Positions 44,118 through 56,243 of a DNA stretch of 64,000 nt are shown here, one piece after another. The notes beneath the pieces were generated by a model, which made no database searches, was not told the origin of the DNA, and saw only the letters and a list, made by a program, of their open reading frames with translations. Numbering within the stretch: the first letter of the stretch is position 1; each line of letters opens with the position of its first letter. This stretch comes from Spisula solida (lineage: Eukaryota; Mollusca; Bivalvia; Venerida; Mactridae): contig OX365954.1 of the NCBI GenBank assembly GCA_947247005.1, forward strand, positions 6,774,001 to 6,838,000. Direction: 5' to 3'. The translations under genes were made by a program, and so were the position numbers.

Positions 44118-44884
44118 GAAATTAAAAAGCAACCTCTAGGAGACAGCAAGCCTTGTCTAAACAATGTACATACAGTTACAGTACGAAGAATTTGACACGA
44201 CTCCCGATGTTTTATTAACGTTTTTTAACAGCTGATATATTGTCTATATTTATAATGCCGGTTGTATGTTTTCATAAGCGTGAAGTATCAAGAAGACGCT
44301 CGAGGTATAATACTAACACAAATCTAAAGGACCGATATTGCACGATTTGCTTGTTGAAGTTTATATAATCAACACAAGAACCCTGTAATATATTCATGCA
44401 TAAAGGTCAGCTTCAGGTCAAATTCTCCGTGCTATACATACAGTTAATACTAAATGTAATCATAATCTGAATGTCTTACACTTTGTCACAGTAGATTGGC
44501 TCCCTCCTTACAAGTTATCTCCCTTTAATAATACCTTTACATATAAATGTATCAACAAAGGGACTGAATTTTAAAGAGAGGCAACCTACTGTGTACTTGG
44601 TATTATTTTATATACAAATCACAACAACAATTCATTTCAGTTGAATCATGACCATAATTAGATCAAGGAAATTGAATGAGGTGGCCAATATTAGGGCTGT
44701 CCATTACAGGAACAGAAACTGTTACAAAATGTACTAGTTATATAAATATGTTTAGCTCTTTTTTTGTGACAGATTTCCGTGTCCGCACCACGCGTTGACA
44801 ATTTATGCCGGCAGTTCCATATAGTACAGACATAGGCGAACATTTTGGTATATAACATTGCTTGTTCTACTTGAGTTGTCACCT

Positions 44885-45370
44885 CACCCCAAATTATTAC
44901 CAATTGTCACCCCACTATAAGTTCAATATTGGGTCATCTGGGGTCAAAAACTAGATCACATGGTCAAATCATAGAAAAACATTGTATAGTCACTAGAGGT
45001 TACAATTTTGACCTAATCTTCATGAAGCTTGATTATGTCAACAAAATCTAGGTCAACTTCGATATTGGATAATTTAAAGGTAAAATACTTGGTCACAAGG
45101 TTAAATCGACGAAAAACTTTGTGTAGTCACTAGAGGTCACATTTTTTACCTAATCTTTATGAAACTCGGTCACCATGATCATGTTAACAAAATCTAGGTC
45201 AAGTTTGATGTTTTCTATGATTTCGCATTGTGACCTTGTTTTTGACCCCGGATGACCCAATATCGATCTTGACCTAGGTTTTGTTGAGATGATCATTGTG
45301 ACAAAGTTTCATAATGATTAGGTCAACACCTCTAGTGACTACACAAGGTTTGTGACAGGTTAGCTAAAAA
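44885..45370. repeat. Two opposed copies of the 145-bp repeat family
   Basis: 44925-45205 reads as the reverse complement of the unit in the 20-21 kb array (GTCACTAGAGG, CAATATTGGGTCATCTGGGG). From about 45210 the unit runs forward (TTTCTATGATTTCGC...CTAGTGACTACACAAGG) and ends GTGACAGGTTAGC. An inverted arrangement of one family. Confidence 0.85.
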
Positions 45371-45991
45371 GGTTGAAGAGAAATTGAATGTCACATGATG
45401 AATTCCCTTGCTATATTCTTAATCACAAATTTATGTATACTAGTACATCCTATTACAAATGTTTTGATTTATCAGATTTGCATTTCAAAATGGCTAACAA
45501 GTCCAAACAATTGAGGAAAATATTGTAATATTGCATATTATTTAAATAAACATACTGTAGTACAAAAAAATAAAGGCGGGAAAATTTAGTATCAGTGCTT
45601 TGTAGTGTAAACTCATGGAAATTGACTTTACATTTGTATGGGTTTGCTTAAGTAACCAATTTTGCAGCAGTTGACTAATCAGATTCATGTTTGTAAACAT
45701 CACACTATCCTGAGTGCAATATACTGTCAATGTAGGATAGTAATAGAGTGACGAAGTGGTGCAGTCTGGTGTAAAACCAATTATAAAGACTTATTCGGAC
45801 ATGTTAAATGTCATTGCTGCATTTGATTATCATGACTGCACAACTTATACGAACAGAACTTTAGAACCTCAAGAAGACTCATTTGCTCATATTGCCACAC
45901 ATGAAAACAAAGATTTCTAACTACCACAGTCCTTGATATTTGCATCACACGGATCACACAGACACATATCAAAGCTAGACTATCTTTTCAT

Positions 45992-48838
45992 TCAGCATCT
46001 AGATGTTCCATCCATTCCCATCGCCAGACAGGTTAGCGAACGTTTTAAACTGGAACTGTCCTTAACCTTAGAATCAGACACTGTATCAAAGTTGAAGCTC
46101 TCTTTTTTCCACCCAGAAAAGGTCTTTGGAACATCCAAATGCTGAATGTTAGCCGACACCATTATAATAGCATTGCCGTGGTTTCTTGTAAGAATAATTT
46201 CATTCATTACACCAAAGTAGTACATCAGTTTTCTACTAGATGCCGATTGTTTTTCTGACGACACAATGTCATAAATGACAATAAAATGTTTGGACATACC
46301 CATAATGTCAGAAATTCCCTTCAAAGCCAATGCTCCACGAGGAACATCCTCGGAATTCAGAGTTGTCTTAACCCCGAGTGTTTCCAATACTTGATGCAGT
46401 TTTATACCATTCAGTTCGTTTTCAGGATCACATAAGATAAATATATCATATTCGGTCCCTTCGGAATCCTCATCCTCGAGTACTCTGGTGACATCAGATT
46501 CTGTCTGTTCTTTGACAGACAAACTTTTACAGAAGTCAAACGCATTCTCAAATCTAAGACTCGCTACTTTATGGTGATCCTTATCAAAGGCATCAAAGGC
46601 ACCTTCTATATGTACAGTTACGTACAATCCCTTGCTTACACGTTCTTGCCACTTTGGCAAGCACTTTATAAATTCAAAACCAAGAACAGCATCGTCAAAA
46701 TTATTCATTTGTTTATAAGTTTTGATAATGTCTTCAACGACTTCTGTCTTCTCCGCATCGTCTTCAGCTAGTTGCCTCAGTTCGCACAACACACTCACAG
46801 CTTTTCCATAGTCATTGATTTTCTGATATAAGAACTTTAGATCTTTCAAAACATGCTTCGTTCTGCTCTGACGTTTCAGAAAAGAAATCAATGTTGGTGC
46901 TGACGTCCAACATTTGTCAAGTGAGGAAATCTTTGCAACAAGATTACAAGTTATTTCGATGGATTTTTTAAAGTACATTTTCATATCTTCCTCATCCCGT
47001 CTTTGATTATCGGAACGGGAATTACATAACAAATCATCTATACAAAGACCGGCTTGTTCATAAGAGTTTGCTAGATACACTAGAGTACATTGTCCATATT
47101 CATTTCTAATCAGTTTTCTAAATACACCTAGCGCTTCATCAATTTTATTTAGTTGCCTGTAAAGCAAACCCATTTCATACATTGCACTTACGTTCATACC
47201 GATGTCAAACGATTTACGTAGGTGAAACTCTATTAACTGTATTGCTTCTTCATTTCCAACCGAGTCAATAAACTTGCATTTTCGAGGACTTTTGATGCAG
47301 CGTCGATATGTAGCCTGTTCTCTCCTTATCGGAGCTGAATCACCTCTTGCTAATTGCCGCCTTTGGGAACCCATGCCTCTTCTACCTCTACCGTTATAGT
47401 CGTATGATTGTTGGTACGCTGCATTAGGGGCAGAAAAATACCTTTCGTACGAACGTCTACTGTCGTGTGAATTATAGCTATGTCCCCTTCCACCATACTG
47501 ACCATGTGCTCTACCATTCCCTCTACCACGAACATGCTCATTGTGAGAGTAAGTAAATCTGCCAGTCGGATATGCGGGCTGGTTTTGTCTTGAAAAAGAT
47601 CTAGCCGCTCCAGCCATACTTTCTGAATGGTTGCTGATGGAAACCCTTGAAAACTGGTTTGCTAATCTGCCAAATACTTCCCCATCATTTCTCTGGGATA
47701 TGGCGTCGTTTGTGTGTCTAGTACGCTCTTCATGGTTACCTGCTCTTGTGTGCGAAATCCATGTCCTAGACTGTTGTTCATAAGTTGAATGGTTAGGAAA
47801 GAGTTGCCGAGTTGCATTCTCTCTCTGGTGCTCATGGTTAGATTTAACTTCCAGTTGTCGTTTCAGTGTGATAGCTAAATGGTGGTGATTCAAGCTAGTT
47901 GGTTTGATTGTAATAGCTTTTTGCAAGAGTTCAATCGACTTTATAATCTGGTTGATGTAGCGATAGTGTTTGCCACAACGCTCAAGTACGAACGCGTCAT
48001 CCTTTTGAAGTAACAACGCCTTCTGAAAATACTCGTCTACTGCCATATGTAGTTCCCTATTGTCCGGAAGAATGTCCAATAATTTATTAGGAAAGGTGTC
48101 CTTTAATTTGATGTCATACGATATTTCACCCAGTAGTAGATAAGCTCTTGCAGAGTATAGCTTACAAACATGAGAATGAGCTTCCATAGATATTATGTCC
48201 CTATATAATTCACAGACAGATATATAATTTTGTTTGGACAAATCTATATCGGACGTATCGTGGACATTCACAATGTTGAGTAAACGTTTATATGTAAGTG
48301 CGCATCCAAATGACCAAAGACAAATATTTTCTTTAGAAACTTGTTCGTTACCAGCTAGCTCGTTGTTGCAGACAGAAAGAACGTGTTGGAATAATGATCG
48401 CGCTACCTTGCAAAATTGGGATCCAAAGCGAGTGTAGGAGAAAGCAAGTTCAGCCTTTGCAGTAACCATTTTATAAGGGTCTTTACTTAGTTCTGAAAGC
48501 TTTTCACAACTATCCTTTACTGTGTCAAAGTGTCGTTCTTGTCTAAACAGAAACTGTGCATGATTACTTAACGCTATCATATTGTCGGGATCTATACCAA
48601 GGGTCTTCTGGTTAGCCTTAAATGCCAAGTCTGTGTCTCCAATTAAAAAATGGAGGAAAGATATTAAATTGTGTGTTCTACACTGTTCCATTTTCGTACT
48701 GACAATATCTAGATCTTTGATAGATTGGTCTAGTTTTAGTCTCAAATATGTTAGTGTCAATGTCCCGATCTTTTCAATGATGTCAAAAGACGTTGGGTAA
48801 TAGTCCAATTCTTTTGCTATATCTTTATCGGCGTCCAT
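45992..48838 (-). CDS. TPR / RG-rich linker / TPR / TIR-like protein, 948 aa, single exon
   Basis: One uninterrupted frame. ATG at 48838 (ACAGAC-ATG-GAC) has a strong context; the frame opens 18 codons upstream after a stop but without an ATG. About 45-330: helical TPR-like repeats (HNLISFLHFLIGDTDLAFKA; DPYKMVTAKAELAFSYTRFG; AVDEYFQKALLLQKDDAFVL). About 335-510: polar, disordered, with RGRGNGRAHGQYGGRG and YNGRGRRG, i.e. RG/RGG and Tyr-rich. About 525-730: further TPRs (SAMYEMGLLYRQLNKIDEAL). About 796-900: TIR-like fold, with EYDIFILCD (strand A), LGVKTTLNSEDVPRGALALK (strand B and BB loop), KHFIVIYD, then MYYFGVMNE, whose Glu 880 may correspond to the family's catalytic or conserved Glu. 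Known: TIR domains either assemble signalling complexes or cleave NAD+; TPR blocks bind peptides or RNA. The role here is inferred to be innate signalling or RNA-linked sensing. An alternative to a true TIR is a degenerate one. The long single exon suggests retroposition or a lineage-expanded family. Confidence 0.8.
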   Translation of the reverse strand: MDADKDIAKELDYYPTSFDIIEKIGTLTLTYLRLKLDQSIKDLDIVSTKMEQCRTHNLISFLHFLIGDTDLAFKANQKTLGIDPDNMIALSNHAQFLFRQERHFDTVKDSCEKLSELSKDPYKMVTAKAELAFSYTRFGSQFCKVARSLFQHVLSVCNNELAGNEQVSKENICLWSFGCALTYKRLLNIVNVHDTSDIDLSKQNYISVCELYRDIISMEAHSHVCKLYSARAYLLLGEISYDIKLKDTFPNKLLDILPDNRELHMAVDEYFQKALLLQKDDAFVLERCGKHYRYINQIIKSIELLQKAITIKPTSLNHHHLAITLKRQLEVKSNHEHQRENATRQLFPNHSTYEQQSRTWISHTRAGNHEERTRHTNDAISQRNDGEVFGRLANQFSRVSISNHSESMAGAARSFSRQNQPAYPTGRFTYSHNEHVRGRGNGRAHGQYGGRGHSYNSHDSRRSYERYFSAPNAAYQQSYDYNGRGRRGMGSQRRQLARGDSAPIRREQATYRRCIKSPRKCKFIDSVGNEEAIQLIEFHLRKSFDIGMNVSAMYEMGLLYRQLNKIDEALGVFRKLIRNEYGQCTLVYLANSYEQAGLCIDDLLCNSRSDNQRRDEEDMKMYFKKSIEITCNLVAKISSLDKCWTSAPTLISFLKRQSRTKHVLKDLKFLYQKINDYGKAVSVLCELRQLAEDDAEKTEVVEDIIKTYKQMNNFDDAVLGFEFIKCLPKWQERVSKGLYVTVHIEGAFDAFDKDHHKVASLRFENAFDFCKSLSVKEQTESDVTRVLEDEDSEGTEYDIFILCDPENELNGIKLHQVLETLGVKTTLNSEDVPRGALALKGISDIMGMSKHFIVIYDIVSSEKQSASSRKLMYYFGVMNEIILTRNHGNAIIMVSANIQHLDVPKTFSGWKKESFNFDTVSDSKVKDSSSLKRSLTCLAMGMDGTSRC

Positions 48839-48892
48839 GTCTGTATCAGGTAATCCCAAAACTTTAAAACATGCACGTTGTATCACAAGCAA

Positions 48893-49610
48893 ATGTATTC
48901 AATTGTCTATTCGTTTGTGGAAAATATTTAACGGGTAGGATACCGCCTACATACTTTAGCAATGTAGCACGTCATATGAACGTGCACACATGTACATGGT
49001 GTTTCACAGTAATCACCAATGTAATACATGTACATTGTTTATCCTAGACTAGAGCTCTACTCAATTAAAAATCCTCTTTTTCACTAGCTCTATTGTTCAG
49101 TTCTGGATCTGTGTGAAGCATATTCTTTCGTCCTACTTACTAACTTCCTCAGTCCAGTACAATACGAGTATTCTGTAAAATAAAATAGTTTTATCACAGA
49201 TCGAGATACATGTACAATACATAAACATGATATACTAATTGAAACATCTAATGCATCCTAACTGCATTCTTCAGTGAGTTGAGTAGATATTTGTTTTAGT
49301 AAAAAACTCACATTATCAAAAGACTACATTGGAGAGGAACTAATATAAGTTTTCAAAAACTTGTTTTCCGATCCATTTCTTATTCCATGCATGTTTGTAT
49401 TATAGTATATATGTACGAATATTGAAATAAATACAGTTTAAACTAAAAGGCCACATCAAAATAAGTACACACTCCCAAGTTCATTCTAAAGGCACAATTT
49501 AAGTCAATTATAATATCCTTATTGGTGTGAAAGGGTCCCAGAGATGGTCTTATTATTGAGGGTTTATTGTACGTATATGTAATCATCTGTTAGATACCGG
49601 TATCAGTTAT
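48893..49610. other. 5' flank of the TPR-TIR gene
   Basis: AT-rich, no supported coding region. Part at 49490-49570 (GGTCTTATTATTGAGGGTTTA) resembles a pogo-group MITE end. No promoter motif could be assigned. Confidence 0.4.
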
Positions 49611-50926
49611 CACATGATCACCCTTGTTACCCTGATAAAACAACATGATTGGATATTCCCAACATGATTGAAAAATGGCCGACATGAAAAATGTGATAAG
49701 TGCATTGTTTTTGCAATATTTTCTATATAAACCATCCAGATTGTTTATTTCAATATTACATAATCAACATATGACGAAAATGTACTATTTGCACTAAACA
49801 ATTTGCATATAGGTAATATTTTTCACTATGTAAAGCCTTAAAGAATGTGTGGATTTTGCATTTGAGAATGAGTTTTGTACTTAAAAACGTTGTAAAACTC
49901 ATTTATTGGACTCTATGTTATGAATATCATTTGGGAAGTATCGGTATTTGTATAAACTATGATTTGGACGTTTCAATTTTTTAAAATCTTAGATAAATTA
50001 ACGCTCACCAACAATAATTCAAACATGTCTAGTATTTTTTGGATACTGACCGACGTGATTGTTAAATTTATTAGGATACTGGCCAACATGATTGTGGATA
50101 AAAACCAACATTACAAATTGAAATCTTGCCAATGGGATTCTCAAGGTACAAATAATTGTACATTAAAGAAGTGTGCTCATGAATTGTGGTAGCAGATTTA
50201 TGAGCATACCCGATGTAAGGCATTTCACACCCAGTCTATAGCACTTGCTTTTAGGACATTTAATAATCAAAGCACTAAGAGTGCTGATGGGAGGCGATCT
50301 GGTTGCTGCTACTAAAGCTTAAACGACTTTACACGTTTAATGTTCGTTTTCTTACTGCCGATCTTGTATTGAATGTCAAAATAGGCATATGTTTCTATAT
50401 ACATGTAGGCATCTAGGGTATCTAAATAATTGTAAAAAGGGGCATATTGATGTATATGTAATACGTGTATTGAATGCGTATATCAAAAGTGGCTTTAAAA
50501 TAATACTGCGCGCGCCTATTTATCAGATTCTACAGTACCGTCTTGTAATCACTTCCATCACAGCGTTAGACATCTCTAGAAAGCGGCTAGTATAGCCACA
50601 CCATATGATTGCATAACATAACAATATACGATTAATTGATAAAACCATCATGTGACCCTGGTCTGAAGTTTCTAAAAATAGCTATACGGCTGGGACATTT
50701 GATGAACACTTCATTTTCATATTACGAAACAAGTTCGATATCTCCCCGGCTGACTGATTATCTGCAAAAATATCGATTCAATGAACAGTTTCACAATAAT
50801 TATTGGGAATGTTGACAGTTTCTGGAACTACTTGAATGCGGATTCACATAGCAGCCTAAAGGCGGTCCAGGTTGCATTAAGAAATGGGCAATGGTAGTAC
50901 AGAGAGGCTTACGCCTACCAAAAATG

Positions 50927-51540
50927 GGTACAAATGTTCACCACATCAAGACGATGTGTCATGCACAAAACCCAGGTCCCCAGCTTAAAGGTCAAGGCCA
51001 CACTTAGAGGTCAAATGTTAAAAAGCTCAAATAGGCATGTGATTCGTGTCCGCTCTGTAATTTTGTCATCTCCTATTGGATATTTTATAATATTTGGTAC
51101 AAATGTTCACCACATCAAGGTGGTTGCCATGTGCAAGACCCAGGTCCCCAGCTTAAAGGTCAAGGCCACACTTAGAGGTCAAATGTTAAAAAGCTCAAAT
51201 AGGCATGTGATTCGTGTCCGCTCTGTAATTTTGTCATCTCCTATTGGATATTTTAATAATATTTGGTACAAATGTTCACCACATCAAGGTGGTTGCCATG
51301 TGCAAGACCCAGGTCCCTAACTTAAAGGGCAAGGTCAACTCAAAGGTCAAGGTCACACTTAGAGATCAAAAGTTAAAATTCTCAAATAGGCATGTGATTC
51401 ATGTCAGATCTGTAACTATGTCATTTCTTATTTTATATTTATATTACTTGCCACAAATGTTCACATCATCAAGACGAGGTGACATGCGCAAAACCCAGGT
51501 CCCTAACGCAAAGGTCATACTTAGAGATTAAAAGTTAAAA
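50927..51540 (+). repeat. 169-bp tandem repeat, about 3.5 units
   Basis: GGTACAAATGTTCACCACAT starts units at 50927, 51096 and 51265 (period 169). A fourth, longer diverged unit starts at about 51450. Units contain GACCCAGGTCCCCAGCTTAA. The 128- and 95-residue open frames here are products of the repeat. Confidence 0.93.
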
Positions 51541-51959
51541 GGCACAAGTATACGCTTCTGGTCTGCTTTGTTTTTTTTGTTATTTCGTTCTGGATTTTAA
51601 AATTACTTGGTTACATTCGCATTTACACCCTGACTCAAATGTAAAGGTCACACTTACAGACCCAGCTCTTGTCTGCTGTTCAATGTCACATTTAAGCAAT
51701 TACAAACTTGTTTCAAGTTATTCCATTTGCATAGCCTTATACTTAGATGTCTGATGACAGCTTTTAGCGGGGGCATCTGTGTCCTGTGGACATATTTCTA
51801 GTTAAATACTTTTTTCTGCTATATAATGGTAAAATTCATAATAAGTCAAGACAGGTAAATTTAACACATGTATCTAAATGTGCAAAATTCACCGGGAATA
51901 GGAACAGTGAATTATGGTGACCACTGGCTAAACGCTGTGAGCATGTCTTGAATGGTGCC

Positions 51960-53250
51960 AAATTGTATTTCTAATTTAAAAAGGGGACATAATTTCAACA
52001 TATACTTAGTACATCTAGAAACGCAACGGTTTTATCCCCATTTTTTTCTTACTTGCATTATACATGTATATTTGAATTTTGTGTAGTAACATTGTATAAT
52101 CTTGTAGAAACTTGGCCATCATCCAACTTTTATCGATCATGTTAGGTAAATCCCGTGCACCGATATAATCACAAAAAGCATGATTTCAACGTGCACCAAT
52201 TACGCATGATAAATCTTGGTATAAATTGAATCGAACTTTTTGTAAAGTTTGCTAATAAAAAGAAAATCACAAAAGAAATGGCATATGTTCAGGAATAAAA
52301 ATGCCATGATTGTCCGAATATGAGCAAAATCAGGCCATCCGGATGCTTATGGCAGAGATGTTTAACAGGAGTTTGCACGACGGTTAAATTGTCATACACC
52401 GAACATTTCTCATCTAGAGACACGCTACCAACACACTGGCACCATTTGCGACAGCCTAAGTTCAGGTCATGCATGCGTAACTAGCCTCCCACAGGATGAA
52501 TAAGACAGCGTGAAACAGCTCCAGATCAGGCTCACAACTGCTGCCGACAGTGTTCAACAACTTGTTGCTCATCATGAATAAGTAATCAATCAATATTTGA
52601 TCAATACTTTACATATTGACATAAAACAACGATTCCGAAAAATTAGCTAATTTATAAAAAAAAAATCGTTATTTTTCGCCCGCACTTTATTTATGTTCCG
52701 TTATTTTTCGGCCGCACTATACACCAAAACACTGCTCTGCACCTAAATGTAGCTCTATGTGATAAAATGTTACAGATGTATTGGAAATAGAATAAAACTG
52801 CATCAAGTAAAATTAATGAAGTTTTATTGTCCATCATCAGATTGAACAAATATTGACAGTAGAACCCAGTGTTGCGTTTCTAGATGTACTCAGTATATAT
52901 TTGATAGAGTTGCCTATTCATGTGGAGGTCATGGCGTCATGATGGTGATAAAGTATGCAAAGTATCAAAGATACATGTCTTAGAGGTTAAAATTGTGTAC
53001 ATAAACTGTAAGCTTTTGTATTTCTAAGTACATTAGTCCAAATGGGGCATAACATTCAACAACATGCTTGATAGAGTGCAGATGTTGTGGTCAAGACGGT
53101 TGACAAGTATGCAAAGTATCACAGCAATATGAACATGCACTTAGATATAATAGGTTAATACCTTGAACGTAAACTTACAAATTTGCACGAAGTTGAAAAA
53201 AGGGACATATTTTCCGATAAATACTTCATAGAGTTATCTACTCCTACGTA
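51960..53250 (+). repeat. Dispersed bivalve-type repeats
   Basis: Stretches such as GGGGACATAATTTCAAC, GGTCATGATGGTGAACAA-like phrases and AAGTATGCAAAGTATCA recur here and at 8538-8930. Between them is non-coding AT-rich DNA. Confidence 0.55.
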
Positions 53251-53810
53251 CGTGTTGGGGTCATCCCATTATTCTCCCAATAGTGAAGCTACATATTAAA
53301 TTCGCACTGCAGTGCATCAATGAAAATTCAATGTTGGTCAGTATCCACTTTAAAAGATAAATCATGTTGATCTTTATCCTCAATCATGTTGGTTTTTATC
53401 CATTTTTCACACATGGGTTACTTTAAATAGTTATCACGTAGAAACGGCAAATGTAAATAACTTACTCTAAACTAAGTCTGATAGTGAAATGAATGAGCTG
53501 TATAAACAAAAGATCTTAACCCAAAATAAACAACAATATATATGTTTTATAGACTGTCAAATAAATCCAACACATATTTTTCTAACTTTTTATCGTATTG
53601 TGTATCACATTCACAAACATACGGATAAATAGTTTTAGTTTCATGGAAGGAATGTACAAGTTTATCTTCATACAGCATCAGAAGGTGGTTAACCCGTAGA
53701 TTTTGAAGAATTGGCCGAAAACGCGATGAATATGTAAACATACATCCGCCATTTTTCAATCATGTTGGGAATATCCAATCATGTTGTTTTATCAGGGTAA
53801 CAAGGGTGAT

Positions 53811-54525
53811 GATATTCACAATTAATTATTTCAATATGTGTATGCTCATGATTGTGTTAAATAACGACTTCGGCTGATGAATACAAACATGCACGATATA
53901 TTTACTGAAAATGACAATACAAATAGCTAATTAACGCATCGATCTGGGTATATAGATAGACATCTTTTACTAAAACAAATAGCTATAATCTTGAACATGT
54001 AACACGATATGTCTAGAAAATGACTGTGTATAACTATTTTATGTAAACTATGGTTTATAAACTTTAAATGGTAGACTCCATCTTGTAAATTAATATGTAT
54101 GCACCGTGCAAAATATACAGAAATAACGTGACTTATGATGGTTTGTGTTTGGTTATAGACATCGATAACTCGATATGTACAAGAAATTTACTCACCGCCT
54201 TTAAACTTAAACTCCAACAATCCTATTACAGTACAGAATTCACTAACAGGCAATGTTATGTACATGATCATAAAAAATGTACATGTTTACATATTCCCAT
54301 ATCCCTATCAGTGCATGCTCAACGTACCGCAAGCCAACATTCATTTTCAGAAAACGATATCTAGGCTAAACAGGCATATACATGTCGTAGTTTTAACGTG
54401 CAGGCGCAGACAAGACATAAGTTACATTTTACACTCCGCAGAAAATTTTAAGGACCACTATTTCAAACCTATATTTTTTAATTATTCCGATATTGATATT
54501 TTATCTATTCAGAATTTGGTATACA
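53811..54525. other. Intergenic, no gene seen
   Basis: Open frames at 54095-54364 and 54258-54605 carry no recognised domain; the second runs into a duplicated segment. No support for a gene. Confidence 0.35.
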
Positions 54526-55085
54526 TGTATTTAAAGTATTGGGAAAATGTAAAATACACTATATATTCGGTAATTACACGGATAAACTGTGGATTTTGCT
54601 TTTGAGCGGGTCTCGCTGCAAAACGCTGTGTTTGTTCCTGTCTGTTCATTGTAACTGTCAGTTTTTTAACGTTCAATTCATTTTCGTGTTACGTGTGTCA
54701 AAACCTCAACACAAAAATTTTCTACATTGACTGTCCGGATTGGAGGGGTGAAATTTAGAGTAAATCTATAACTGGGTCCTGAAAACTTGTCCGGTTTCCA
54801 GAGTAGAGGGGTTCCGGATTGGAGGGGTAAAATTACATTAAACATGAAGGACAAAATTTGGGACCAGTTGATTTGTCTGGATTAGAGGGGTTTCCGGATT
54901 AGAGGGGTTCCACTGTATTTAAAGTATTGGGAAAATGTAAAATACACTATATATTGCGTTATTACACGGATAAACTGTGGATTTTGCTTTTGAGCGGGTC
55001 TCGCTGCAAAACGCTGTGTTTGTTCCTGTCTATTCATTGTAACTGTCAATTTTTTAACGTTCAATTCATTTTCGTGTTACGTGTG
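54526..55085 (+). repeat. 172-bp direct duplication flanking a pogo-like insert
   Basis: 54526-54697 and 54914-55085 are each 172 bases and nearly identical (TGTATTTAAAGTATTGGG...CGTGTTACGTGTG). The 216 bases between have the pogo/Tigger-type ending CCGGATTAGAGGGGTTCCAC-TGTA and an internal repeat of that phrase. Confidence 0.88.
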
Positions 55086-55654
55086 GGTAATTTTGAACCT
55101 TTTAAGGAGTATACGGCATTTATAAACGCACATGAAGAGATATTTACCATTTGGTGTCATGGAACAAATTAATGAAATGCTATTGGTGGAACACATTCAA
55201 CGTCACGTTGGACGTCAGTGTAACGTCAGTCATACCGTGGTCGGTCCTGTCAGGTATTGGTACCTGGACACTTGGTCTGTTGTGAATAGGAAGAGTCCGT
55301 TACGGGTCATTTGTGGTATTGGCGTTAGTTATGGCATTGCATTTTATGTGTTTGGACACTGATTGAAAAACATCATACCCCACTCACCACTATGCGAACT
55401 TTGTCATTTTGGTAGCGACATTACCTTTTCACCTAGCACGTGTTTACTACTGTCATTTGCCGTTGCCCACGTTTACATTAATTTTGTCAATACGACATAT
55501 TGAAAATTTGATACCAATTATTGTTTAGTTGTTAGTACTTTCAGTGATTGAATATTAACCCTTGCATTTTGTGGTCCTTATTTTTTTTGAGGAGTATATG
55601 ATATGTGTGCCACTTATTTAAATTTACTAACTTTGATACTATGTACAGAAATCC

Positions 55655-56135
55655 CTATGCACGGAAGCACATAGGTGACATGGTCAATATCTTTTAAGTT
55701 CTGGAAACGAGTTACAAAAAATGTAATTTAGGGTAGAACATGTTTTATTTTGTGGGAACAAGATAATTGAGGGTAGAAAATATGTTTTACCTTGTGGGAA
55801 CAAGTTATTTGAGGGTAGAATTTTTTTATCTTGACGCGGGAACGACTTTTTCACATGGACACCTAGTCTAGCTCCTACCATTTAGGTTTTTCCTACGGAC
55901 ACCTAGTCCCCTACCAGTTTAGTTATTCACATGGACAAATAGTCCCCTACCATTTATGTTTTGAAAAATATTTTCTACCCTCAATTAACTTGTTTCAAAA
56001 AGAAAAAATATACCCTCAATTATCTTGTTTCCACAATATAAAACATACTTTCTACCCTCAATTATCTTGTTACCACAACTTAAAAAAATCTTTAAAAAAA
56101 TATTAACCATGTCACCTTTGTGCGTTCGTACTTAT
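55655..56135. mobile_element. 480-bp fold-back element
   Basis: Outer ends AGGTGACATGGTCAATAT (55673) and ATATTAACCATGTCACCT (to 56118) are inverted. Inner arms repeat GGGTAGAA...TTTTGTGGGAACAAG on the left and their complement TTCTACCCTCAATTA on the right. The centre holds about three tandem copies of CACATGGACACCTAGTCCCC. Non-coding. Confidence 0.85.
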
Positions 56136-56243
56136 GTAGAGATCTACATGGATATCAAATTAATTCGTGGATGTACTTTATTGTATTATACTGAAACGAA
56201 ACACAATTTTGGCGTTAGAAGAGTAACACACCCTGTCTAAATA

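Larger units (their letters stand above)
49617..53810. mobile_element. 4.2-kb interval bounded by a 63-bp perfect inverted repeat
   Basis: 49617-49679 and 53748-53810 are exact reverse complements over 63 bases (ATCACCCTTGTTACCCTGAT...GAAAAATGGC). CAACATGATTG or its complement recurs near both ends, inside the repeats and at 50057-50115 and 53360-53400, like subterminal transposase sites. The interior holds repeats but no recognised transposase. Probably a non-autonomous or decayed TIR element; two opposed copies of a shorter element are also possible. Confidence 0.6.

Noticed and set aside
45933..46145. + strand 70-codon frame
   Set aside because: Antisense shadow of the TPR-TIR coding region.
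50934..51531. Open frames of 128 and 95 codons
   Set aside because: They lie wholly in the 169-bp tandem repeat and reproduce its period; no domain.
53547..53759. 70-codon - strand frame in the right arm of the 4.2-kb interval
   Set aside because: No known domain and the corresponding left arm does not keep the frame; not supported as a gene.
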